Shown one piece after another: positions 1-5,929 of a stretch of 7,272 nt of DNA. Position numbers and translations under genes: made by a program. The stretch spans positions 1 through 7,272 of the forward strand of contig JADLDF010000248.1 in NCBI GenBank assembly GCA_020846815.1, written 5' to 3'. The number at the start of each line of letters is the position of its first letter. The stretch's first letter is position 1. This DNA is from Gammaproteobacteria bacterium. GTDB taxonomy: Bacteria; Pseudomonadota; Gammaproteobacteria; Steroidobacterales; Steroidobacteraceae. Under the pieces are notes generated by a model. The model was not told the origin of the DNA. It saw nothing but the letters and a program-made list of their open reading frames with translations, and made no database searches.

Positions 1-97
1 CGCCCTGGGTGATCATGCCCTTGTAGCGCTCGAGCATGGCCGGAACCTGCTCGCTCTGGTCCGGATGAACCAGGAAGACGATCTCGTAGTGCCTCAT
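1..97 (-). CDS. rpsF: 30S ribosomal protein S6, N-terminal part (cut by window edge)
   Basis: The first 32 residues read [20 protein letters not shown] and then [12 protein letters not shown]. This is the classic opening of ribosomal protein S6: the first beta strand ([13 protein letters not shown]) followed by the helix that carries ERYKGMI. S6 sits on the platform of the 30S subunit as a heterodimer with S18. The start is ATG at 97-95, with a strong Shine-Dalgarno AAGGAG at 108-103 (minus strand), 5 bases from the start codon. The rest of the gene, and probably rpsR and rplI after it, lie outside the window. It follows rlmB on the same strand after a 369-base gap that contains its own probable promoter. 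Confidence 0.95.
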   Translation of the reverse strand, partial: MRHYEIVFLVHPDQSEQVPAMLERYKGMITQG

Positions 98-123
98 GTC
101 TGCTCCTTGTGGATGGTCAGCCC

Positions 124-148
124 GGCTTACCCGGTACTGGGTGAAGCC
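124..148 (-). promoter_or_regulatory. Leader hairpin upstream of rpsF, candidate S6:S18 autoregulatory element
   Basis: On the minus strand GGCTT (148-144) pairs with AAGCC (128-124), and ACCC (142-139) pairs with GGGT (132-129). One C is bulged, and the apical loop is AGTACC. The apical 3' side reads ACCGGGT, so it contains a CCG. The hairpin ends about 26 bases before the rpsF start codon. Many bacteria have an rpsF leader element in which a hairpin with an unpaired CCG binds the S6:S18 complex and represses the operon. The position and the CCG fit, but I have not matched the full consensus, so the assignment is inference. Confidence 0.4.
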
Positions 149-223
149 ACCCGGCGAGGCGTGCCGGTATGGCAAGGATGGCTGGCCTCTGCCCTGCGGC
201 AGCGGCCCCCGTGAGGGGCGCGC

Positions 224-252
224 ACTATAGCCAAAGGCCCTGGTAGGCGCAA
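224..252 (-). promoter_or_regulatory. Probable sigma-70 promoter of the rpsF operon
   Basis: On the minus strand the -10 box is TATAGT (229-224). A -35 box TTGCGC (252-247) lies exactly 17 bases upstream. The -35 box is weak (only TTG conserved), but the -10 box matches 5 of 6. The bases after it are GC-rich (GCGCGCCCC), as in stringently controlled ribosomal promoters. Transcription would start near 217, giving a leader of about 120 bases that includes the hairpin at 124-148. Confidence 0.6.
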
Positions 253-269
253 CCAAACCCGAGGAATCA

Positions 270-466
270 GCGACTTGCGGTCGATGGCGGCGGCGCGGCT
301 CCCACCTTCGCTGCCCCAGCCGCCGCGCCTGACTCGACTGCCGCGGCACCGGCCCCGGCGTCTGTCGCAGCTGCCCCGGCCGGTGCACCTGGAGCGACTC
401 CAGTAGTACCTGCCTCCGCACCTGTCGCAGCAGCTTCAGCCGCTGCTGCACCCGCGCGAGCCGCGG
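270..466. other. Low-complexity GC-rich stretch between rlmB and rpsF
   Basis: This stretch is dominated by GCN/NGC triplets. Read on the minus strand in the frame -1 relative to rlmB, it gives an Ala/Gly-rich peptide ([19 protein letters not shown] and so on) ending at a TGA at 269-267. Read on the plus strand it gives an Ala/Pro-rich string. Neither reading has a convincing start or a recognisable domain. It may be a degenerate coding tail or simple-sequence expansion. I see no stem-loop followed by a T-run that would serve as an rlmB terminator. Confidence 0.5.
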
Positions 467-1267
467 TCACGCCCGATCCGATCCACCGGTCGCGATCACG
501 GCACGGCGCCGCTGCCGCACCGCCTCGTAGAGCAGCATGCCCGCGGCCACCGAGACATTCAGGCTCGAGACGGCGCCGAGGCTCGGCAGCCGCACCAGCA
601 GGTCGCAGTGCTGGCGGGTGAGCTGGCGCAGGCCCGAGCCCTCGGCACCGAGCACCAGCACTACGGGGCCGCCGAGGTCGACCGCATCGGCGTCCTGGGT
701 GGCAGCCGCGTCGGCGCCGACGACCCAGCAGCCCGCGTCCTTGAGCAGGCGCAGCGTGCGCGCGAGATTGGTCACGACGGCGACCGGCGTGGTCTCGGCC
801 GCGCCGGCGGCGACCCTGCGCACCGTCGGATTGAGCTGCGCGGCACGGTCGCGCGGCACGATCACGGCCAGTGCGCCGCAGGCATCGGCCGTGCGCAGGC
901 AGGCGCCGAGGTTGTGCGGATCCTGCACGCCGTCGAGCGCCAGCAACAACGGCCGCGGGCTGTGCTCCAGCGCCGCGAACAGCTCCTGCTCGCTCCACGG
1001 CGCCTGCGGCCGCACCTCGGCGAGCACGCCCTGATGGCTCCCTGCCCCGCCCGCCCCTGCGCCCGGCCCCGAGCCTGCACCGCGTGCGAGCTGCGTGCCA
1101 TCGATGCGCTCGACCGGGCAGTGCGCCGCAGCCGCGAGTGCCAGGAGTTTCGCGATGCGCGCATCCTCGCGCCCCGCCGCGACGCGCAGCCGCAGCACGC
1201 GCTGCGGATGGCGCTCGAGCAGCGCCTGCACCGCGTGGATGCCGTGGACCTGCTCGACCGTGCTCAC
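467..1267 (-). CDS. rlmB: 23S rRNA (guanosine-2'-O-)-methyltransferase RlmB, SPOUT family
   Basis: RlmB transfers a methyl group from SAM to the 2'-OH of G2251 (E. coli numbering) in the 23S rRNA P loop. The 266-residue product has an N-terminal L30e-like RNA-binding domain (about 1-62, VHGIHAVQALLERHP), a Gly/Ala-rich linker at 63-78, and a SPOUT trefoil-knot catalytic domain. The three family motifs are present: NLGACLRTADACG (119-131) with the catalytic Asn and Arg, LVLGAEGSGL (204-213), and LPSLGAVSSLNVSVAAG (227-243). At 266 residues it is longer than E. coli RlmB (about 243), partly through the linker. The GTG start at 1267-1265 overlaps the rnr stop as GTGA. There is no strong Shine-Dalgarno, so translation is probably coupled to rnr. 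The same two-gene order is common in gammaproteobacteria. The reading frame ends SDRA-TGA. Confidence 0.95.
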   Translation of the reverse strand: MSTVEQVHGIHAVQALLERHPQRVLRLRVAAGREDARIAKLLALAAAAHCPVERIDGTQLARGAGSGPGAGAGGAGSHQGVLAEVRPQAPWSEQELFAALEHSPRPLLLALDGVQDPHNLGACLRTADACGALAVIVPRDRAAQLNPTVRRVAAGAAETTPVAVVTNLARTLRLLKDAGCWVVGADAAATQDADAVDLGGPVVLVLGAEGSGLRQLTRQHCDLLVRLPSLGAVSSLNVSVAAGMLLYEAVRQRRRAVIATGGSDRA

Positions 1268-3309
1268 GCGTCGAGTTCCAGGTCGATGAGCCCTTCGACC
1301 GGATTGGCATTCGTGACGATCACGCGGATGCGCGCGCCGAGCGCCAGCCGCCGTCGCGTGCGCCGCCCGACCCAGGCCTGGCCGTCGTCGGCGAGCTGGT
1401 ATTCGTCGTCGCGCAGCACATCGATGTGCAGCAGGCCGTCGACGGCGAGGTCCACGAGCTGCACGAAACAGCCGTACTCGACGACCGTGGCCACGAGGCC
1501 CTCGAAGGTCTGGCCGAGGCGCGCTCGCAGATAGCTGCACTTGAGGAAGGTGTCGACGTAGCGGTCCGATTCGTCGGCGCGCTTCTCGAGCCGCGAGAGG
1601 TCCTGGCCCATGGGCTGGAGCTCGTCGAGACCGTAGCGCACGCCGCTGCGATCGTCGGAATTGCCGACCGCCTTGAGCGCGCGGTGCACGACGAGGTCGG
1701 GATAGCGGCGGATCGGCGAGGTGAAGTGCGCGTACTCGGTCAGTGCCAGACCGAAGTGGCCGATGTTGGCCGGCTGGTACAGCGCCTGCTGCATCGAGCG
1801 CACGACCAGCGACTCGACGAACGGCCTTTCGACCGTCTTGCCGAGCCGCTCGGTGATGCGCCGCAGGTCGCGCGGCTGCGGCTCCTCGGGCAGCTCGGCG
1901 GCGATGCCGAGCGCCGCGAGCGCGCGCTGCAGCGCGTCGAGCTTCTTCTCCTCGGGCACACCGTGTACGCGGAACAGCGCGCCGGCGCGCGCGGCGCGCA
2001 GCTCGCGCGCGACCGCGACGTTGGCGAGAATCATGCATTCCTCGATAAGCCGGTGGGCGTCGTTGCGGGCGTGGAAGACCACGGCGCGCACGCGGTCCTC
2101 GGTGTCGAACTCGAACTTCGGCTCGGCGCTGTCGAAATCCAGCGCGCCGCGGCGGTGGCGCGCCTTGAGCAGCGCACGATAGACCTCGACCAGCGGCTCG
2201 AGCGACTTCACCAGCGCGCCGAGCGGGCGGCGCGCCTCCGGCCGGCCCTCGAACAGCGCTGCGTACGCCCTGGTGTAGGTCAGCCGTGCGTGGCTGCGCA
2301 TCACCGCAGGGTAGAACTTCGAGGCACCGAGCTGCCCGGTCGCAGACACCTGCATGTCGGCGACCATGCACAGCCGGTCGACCTCGGGCTCGAGCGAGCA
2401 GAGATGGTCCGACAGCGCCGTCGGCAGCATCGGCAGCACGCGGGTCGGGAAGTAGACCGAGGTGCCACGCGCACGCGCCTGCGCGTCCAGCGCCGTGCCG
2501 GGCCGCACGTAGTGGCTGACGTCGGCGATCGCGACCAGCAGCCGGAACCCCTTGCCCACCCGCTCCGCATAGACGGCGTCGTCGAAGTCGCGCGCATCCT
2601 CGCCGTCGATCGTGACCAGCGGCAGAGCGCGCAGGTCGATGCGGCCACGCGCCTCGCGCGGGTCGATGCGTTCTCCGTAGGCCTCGGCCTCCTTCAGCGC
2701 CTCGCCGGAAAAACCGGCAGGCAGGTCGAAGCGTGCGATCGCCGATTCGATCGCGAGCTCCAGTGGACGGTCGGGGTCGAGCTTCTTCTCGACCTTCGCG
2801 ACCCCGCTGCGCAGGCCGTCGGGATGGCGCGTGATGCGCGCAATGACCCAGTCGCCGGCGCGCGCGCCGCCGAGATGCTCCTCGGCCACGTGGCAGCGCA
2901 GTGCGAGACGCCGGTCGACCGCGTGCACGTAGTGCGCGCGCCCGCTGCCCTCGACGGTGGCGAGGAAAGCCGAGACGCCGCGGGCCAGCACGGCCTCGAC
3001 CTCGCCCGAGAACCGCCCCGAATGGTCGCGCGTCACGCGCATGCGCACACGATCGCCGCTGGTGAGGCCGGCCATCTGCGGCGGCGGCAGGAAGACGTTC
3101 AGCTCCTGCCCCTCGACACGCACGAAGCCGTAGCCCGAGCGGTGTGCGCTGACGATGCCTTCCTGCACGCCGGCCGAGCTGCGCCCAGAAGCGCCGGAAC
3201 GGCCGCCGCTGCCGCCGTGTTGCGGGCCTTTCGCGTCGCGGCGCGTACCGCGCTCGGGCTCACGCCCGGCGCGACGGGAACGAGGTGATCTGGATTTACT
3301 TCGCTTCAA
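1264..3309 (-). CDS. rnr: Ribonuclease R (3'-5' exoribonuclease, RNB/S1), lacking the usual HTH and Lys-rich tail
   Basis: RNase R degrades structured RNA processively from the 3' end, in mRNA decay and rRNA quality control. From the chosen TTG start (3309-3307) the product is 681 residues. It has an Arg-rich tail (1-45), cold-shock-type RNA-binding region(s) (about 48-175, VQEGIVSAHRSGYGFVRVEG), the RNB catalytic domain with IDGEDARDFDDAVY (234-247; metal-binding D235, D241, D243, D244), RNDAHRLIEECMILAN, HFTSPIRRYPDLVVHR (528-543), and a C-terminal S1 domain (about 599-681). E. coli RNase R has about 813 residues, with an N-terminal winged-helix domain and a long Lys-rich C-terminus; both are absent here. 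An upstream in-frame ATG at 3378 is unlikely because it lies inside the tRNA gene. GTG at 3168 (634 residues) is the alternative start. Function is certain; the start is not. Confidence 0.93.
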   Translation of the reverse strand: MKRSKSRSPRSRRAGREPERGTRRDAKGPQHGGSGGRSGASGRSSAGVQEGIVSAHRSGYGFVRVEGQELNVFLPPPQMAGLTSGDRVRMRVTRDHSGRFSGEVEAVLARGVSAFLATVEGSGRAHYVHAVDRRLALRCHVAEEHLGGARAGDWVIARITRHPDGLRSGVAKVEKKLDPDRPLELAIESAIARFDLPAGFSGEALKEAEAYGERIDPREARGRIDLRALPLVTIDGEDARDFDDAVYAERVGKGFRLLVAIADVSHYVRPGTALDAQARARGTSVYFPTRVLPMLPTALSDHLCSLEPEVDRLCMVADMQVSATGQLGASKFYPAVMRSHARLTYTRAYAALFEGRPEARRPLGALVKSLEPLVEVYRALLKARHRRGALDFDSAEPKFEFDTEDRVRAVVFHARNDAHRLIEECMILANVAVARELRAARAGALFRVHGVPEEKKLDALQRALAALGIAAELPEEPQPRDLRRITERLGKTVERPFVESLVVRSMQQALYQPANIGHFGLALTEYAHFTSPIRRYPDLVVHRALKAVGNSDDRSGVRYGLDELQPMGQDLSRLEKRADESDRYVDTFLKCSYLRARLGQTFEGLVATVVEYGCFVQLVDLAVDGLLHIDVLRDDEYQLADDGQAWVGRRTRRRLALGARIRVIVTNANPVEGLIDLELDA

Positions 3310-3338
3310 TTGACAGTCATTCCAAGGCTGCGTACATT
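3310..3338 (+). promoter_or_regulatory. Sigma-70 promoter of tRNA-Leu
   Basis: A perfect -35 hexamer TTGACA (3310-3315) is followed after exactly 17 bases by TACATT (3333-3338, 4 of 6 matches to TATAAT). The stretch after the -10 box is TCGCGCCCCCT, a GC-rich discriminator typical of stringently regulated stable-RNA promoters. Transcription would start around 3344-3346, only about 6 bases before the tRNA. The -35 box directly abuts the proposed rnr start codon (3309-3307) on the other strand. Confidence 0.82.
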
Positions 3339-3350
3339 TTCGCGCCCCCT

Positions 3351-3435
<85 letters not shown>

Positions 3436-3460
3436 TATTTCCTTATTTTTTGCTCTTTTA

Positions 3461-3487
3461 CGTAGAATATCTCGCCTGAATTCTACG
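3461..3487. repeat. 8-base inverted repeat downstream of tRNA-Leu
   Basis: CGTAGAAT (3461-3468) and ATTCTACG (3480-3487) are perfect inverse complements around an 11-base loop. The T-rich run on the plus strand lies before the stem, not after it, and on the minus strand the stem is followed by A-rich sequence. It therefore does not look like a standard intrinsic terminator in either direction. It may be an RNA 3' structure for tRNA processing or a protein-binding site. Confidence 0.45.
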
Positions 3488-3654
3488 CCCCCCGCCGATT
3501 CCTTCGCGGCTGGTGGCACAAGTCCTCCCCAGTCCTGCCCGGTGCTTCCCGGACCAGCCATCTTAGTGGGATTGGCCTATGGGCGCGCAGGTTCGCGCGG
3601 TGAAGATCGTGAGCAGCGCATGCGAGCGGCCGGGCACCCATGTGCGGCGCGTGC

Positions 3655-3666
3655 GTCACCGGTGAC
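3655..3666. repeat. 12-base perfect palindrome GTCACCGGTGAC
   Basis: GTCACC and GGTGAC are contiguous and perfectly self-complementary. The palindrome lies about 120 bases upstream of the membrane/synthase gene pair, where an operator could be. No regulator can be assigned from sequence alone, and a chance palindrome in GC-rich DNA is possible. Confidence 0.35.
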
Positions 3667-3783
3667 TGCGGGCACCGCTTGCCGAACGGCGCAGCTCGGT
3701 TCTCGAAGCTGCAAAGCCCGACCGTACCAGAATGCCGCGTCCCGATATCATCGACCGATGACCACGCAGTGCTTCCGAGTGCG

Positions 3784-4422
3784 ATGACCCCTGCCGGCAC
3801 CGGACGAACGCACGCCGAGCTTGCGGCGACTTTCGCCGTCGCGACCTGGAGCGGCTTCTTCGTGATGTCCGTGGAATTGCTGAGCGGGCGCATCCTCGCG
3901 CCGCACTTCGGCAACAGCATCTACGTCTGGGGCGGCGTGATCACCGTGTTCATGCTCGCCCTGTCGCTCGGCTATCTCGCCGGTGGCCAGTTCTCGGTGC
4001 GCTCACCGAGCCTGCGCAGGCTCGCCGGCCTGCAGCTCTTGGCGGCCGCGACGCTCGCCCCGGTGCTGGCAATGCAGGATGCGGTGCTGGGCTGGCTGTT
4101 CGCGCGCCTAGAGGATCCGCGTGCCGGCTCGATCGCCGCGTGTACGCTGCTGTTCTTCGTGCCCACGTTCGTGTCCGGCATGGTGTCGCCGTATGCCGTC
4201 CGGTTGCTGGTCGCCGAGGCGCGCACGAGCGGCCGCCTCAGCGGTCTGCTGTTCTTTTTCTCCACGTTCGGCAGCGCGGCCGGCACGCTGCTGACGTCGT
4301 TCTGGCTCGTGCTGGTGCTCGAGATCGACCAGATCCTGCTCGCGCTGATCGGCGGCTCCGTGCTGATCAGCGGCAGCGCATGGCTCGCGGCCCGCCGCGC
4401 GCCGGCGACGGTGCCTGCGTGA
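3784..4422 (+). CDS. Membrane protein, N-terminal half of the membrane-bound spermidine-synthase-like family
   Basis: The 212-residue protein is almost entirely hydrophobic. Probable helices lie near 13-33, 46-68, 80-106, 115-139, 152-179 and 184-203. The conserved-looking segment GRILAPHFGNSIYVWGGVIT (35-54), followed by a helix ending SLGYLAGGQF, is typical of the membrane part of fused MFS/spermidine synthase proteins, as is FFFSTFGSAAGTLLTSFWLV (157-176). In that family a soluble aminopropyltransferase-like domain normally follows in the same chain. Here the chain stops (TGA 4420-4422) and the soluble part starts in an overlapping ORF. I chose ATG 3784; the Shine-Dalgarno is weak. Its substrate is unknown, and transport or anchoring of the synthase partner is inference. 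Confidence 0.82.
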   Translation: MTPAGTGRTHAELAATFAVATWSGFFVMSVELLSGRILAPHFGNSIYVWGGVITVFMLALSLGYLAGGQFSVRSPSLRRLAGLQLLAAATLAPVLAMQDAVLGWLFARLEDPRAGSIAACTLLFFVPTFVSGMVSPYAVRLLVAEARTSGRLSGLLFFFSTFGSAAGTLLTSFWLVLVLEIDQILLALIGGSVLISGSAWLAARRAPATVPA

Positions 4423-5348
4423 GCCGGCGCGGCATTCTCGGCGCGCAGTGCCTGCTCGCGCTGACGCTCGCCCTCGGCGGCGGCGCGCTCGGGCCGCACG
4501 CCGGCGCGACCACGCTCGGGAACGTCGGGCCGGCAGAGGTCCTGCACCGGCAGAAATCCCTGTACCGCGACATCCTCGTCACGCAGTCCGGTACCGAGCG
4601 TTGCATGGTGTTTTCGGTGCGTAAGCTCGCGGCCAACCGGCAATCGTGCCTCCGCACGGACCGCCCGGACCTGCTCGTGCTCGACTACACGCGGCAGATG
4701 ATGGCAGGCCTGTACGCCCAGCCTGCACCGCGCAGGATCCTGGTCGTCGGCCTCGGCGGCGGAATCCTGCCGCGCACGCTCGCCAGACTGCTGCCCGACA
4801 CGGCGATCGACGTCGCCGAGATCGACGAGGCGGTCGTCGCGGTCGCGCAGCGCTGGTTCCTGTTCGAGCCGTCCGAACGCGTGAAGGTCGGCGTGCAGGA
4901 CGGCCGTGTGTACGTGAAGCGCGCGCTGCGCGCCGGTGCGCGTTACGACCTCGTCTTCCTCGACGCCTACGATCACGAGTACATCCCCGAGCACATGCTG
5001 ACACGGGAGTTCCTGCAGGAAGTGCGCGGGCTGCTCGCACCGGGCGGCGTACTGGTTGCGAACACGTTCTCGTCGAGCCGGCTGGAGGACTCCGAGTCGG
5101 CGACATACGCCGCGGTTTTCGGTCCTTTCCAGCAGCTGAGGACCGGCAACCGCGTGATCCTCGCGGGCGCGGTGCCGGACGCGACGGTGCTGCGCGAGAA
5201 CGCGCGGCGCTGGTCTGCTGCGTACCGCCCCCTCGGCGTCGATGCCACCTGGCTGTTCGAGAAATGGGAACCGCGACCCCGATGGCGCGCGGACGCGCGC
5301 GTGCTCACGGACCAGTATTCGCCGTCGAACCTTCTGAACCGGCGCTGA
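4419..5348 (+). CDS. Spermidine-synthase-like SAM/dcSAM-binding protein with N-terminal hydrophobic segment
   Basis: The 309-residue protein begins at GTG 4419, overlapping the preceding stop by GTGA, so the two are probably translationally coupled. Residues 1-30 form a positively charged start (SRR) and a hydrophobic stretch, either a membrane anchor or an export signal. From 43 on it matches the polyamine aminopropyltransferase fold: SLYRDILVTQ (47-56), LVLDYTRQMMAGL (86-98), the nucleotide loop ILVVGLGGGILPR (107-119), acidic VAEIDEAVV (132-140), QDGRVYV (160-166), YDLVFLDAYDHEYIPEHMLT (176-195) and LLAPGGVLVANTFSSSR (205-221). True SpeE enzymes carry a D-[ST]-[ST]-D-P-type catalytic motif; here the site reads DAYDHEYIP, so spermidine synthesis is not assured. 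Cys62 and Cys77 could form a pair. It ends 89 bases before the convergent toxin gene. Confidence 0.85.
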   Translation: MSRRGILGAQCLLALTLALGGGALGPHAGATTLGNVGPAEVLHRQKSLYRDILVTQSGTERCMVFSVRKLAANRQSCLRTDRPDLLVLDYTRQMMAGLYAQPAPRRILVVGLGGGILPRTLARLLPDTAIDVAEIDEAVVAVAQRWFLFEPSERVKVGVQDGRVYVKRALRAGARYDLVFLDAYDHEYIPEHMLTREFLQEVRGLLAPGGVLVANTFSSSRLEDSESATYAAVFGPFQQLRTGNRVILAGAVPDATVLRENARRWSAAYRPLGVDATWLFEKWEPRPRWRADARVLTDQYSPSNLLNRR

Positions 5349-5437
5349 CGCTCGATTCCGGCTCTTTCGCGTCTTGTCGCCAGCACCGAATCGCGACATG
5401 ACGGAAGCGCCGATCGCTTTCGCCGGAATACGCAACT

Positions 5438-5926
5438 TCAAGGCGCGGATGACAACAGACGCGGGTCGTAATCGAAACGTCTGACGCGTTTCGCCGCAAG
5501 CTTGCGTGCGTCGGGATGTGCCGGATTCATCAGGACGCTCCAATCTTCCGGAACGATCACCGACGGAACGACGGCAACCAGACTCGCGGCCGACTTTGCC
5601 CAGCTCGTGCCCCAATCCATGGAGACGGCGCCCGCAGGCCGAGCGTCCCATCCAGCGTTCTTGCCTGGATCAAAGACAATGCGCGCTTTCCAAGCGGCCT
5701 GTGGGATCGAGATCTCTACGAGGTAGCGATTCAGGGGCAATCCGGCGCCGCCGGCCACGTGAACGACGGTCTCGAGACACGCCAGGGAAATCGAGGAGCT
5801 GCAATAGAGCACTCCTGTGCCCTTGCGGTTCCAGCGACCGCCCGTGCGCCGGGCCCCCTTGCCGGTGAGATCATCGGCCCCATATTCGAGGGCGTCTACC
5901 GCAATGCGCCAGCAACGCGGCCGCAT
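5438..5926 (-). CDS. RES-domain toxin of a Xre-RES toxin-antitoxin system
   Basis: RES toxins (MbcT, ParT, P. putida RES) resemble ADP-ribosyltransferases and consume NAD+, or modify a host enzyme, to halt growth. The 162-residue protein has the family signature: CWRI (5-8), DDLTGKGARRTGGRWN (18-33), VLYCSSSISLACLETVVHV (39-57), a strand RYLVEISIP (67-75), and VPSVIVPEDWSVLMNPAHPD (120-139). The conserved Arg31, Tyr41 and Glu52 and the late Ser122 are all present, so it appears intact. It starts only 3 bases after the antitoxin stop (TGA GCA ATG), with no clear Shine-Dalgarno, which suggests coupled translation from one message. It converges with the synthase-like gene. Local G+C is lower than in the neighbouring genes, suggesting acquisition. 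Alternative names would be parT or mbcT; I give no symbol. Confidence 0.9.
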   Translation of the reverse strand: MRPRCWRIAVDALEYGADDLTGKGARRTGGRWNRKGTGVLYCSSSISLACLETVVHVAGGAGLPLNRYLVEISIPQAAWKARIVFDPGKNAGWDARPAGAVSMDWGTSWAKSAASLVAVVPSVIVPEDWSVLMNPAHPDARKLAAKRVRRFDYDPRLLSSAP

Positions 5927-5929
5927 TGC

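Larger units (their letters stand above)
3436..3783. other. Intergenic region between tRNA-Leu and the membrane gene
   Basis: This 348-base stretch has no convincing gene. It starts with an AT-rich, T-rich segment (3436-3470) that differs sharply from the GC-rich surroundings. It contains an 8-base inverted repeat (3461-3487), a 12-base perfect palindrome (3655-3666), and a six-pair stem GCAGCT/AGCTGC at 3691-3696/3707-3712. Just before the next gene lies a nine-codon reading frame at 3758-3787 whose TGA overlaps the ATG of that gene. I could not find a convincing -35/-10 pair for the downstream genes. Confidence 0.6.

Noticed and set aside
467..2371. 634-residue minus-strand frame covering rlmB and extending upstream through rnr
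   Set aside because: Only the part from GTG 1267 is RlmB. The upstream part is an Arg/Ala-rich out-of-frame reading of rnr.
871..3288. Open plus-strand frame of 805 residues opposite rnr and rlmB
   Set aside because: It is the antisense shadow of two well-recognised genes in high-GC DNA, with no recognisable domain.
3461..3487. Intrinsic terminator of the tRNA
   Set aside because: The stem is followed by C-rich, not T-rich, sequence. The T-run is upstream of it.
3630..3640. CCGGGCACC repeated from the tRNA 3' end, possible attachment site
   Set aside because: The match is only 9 bases in GC-rich DNA, with no integrase nearby.
5349..5437. Bidirectional terminator between the convergent synthase-like and toxin genes
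   Set aside because: CGATTC/GAATCG (5353-5358/5388-5393) is separated by 29 bases and has no T-run on either strand.
3972..5651. 559-residue minus-strand frame opposite the membrane/synthase genes
   Set aside because: It is antisense to two genes with clear family motifs and has shadow-like composition.
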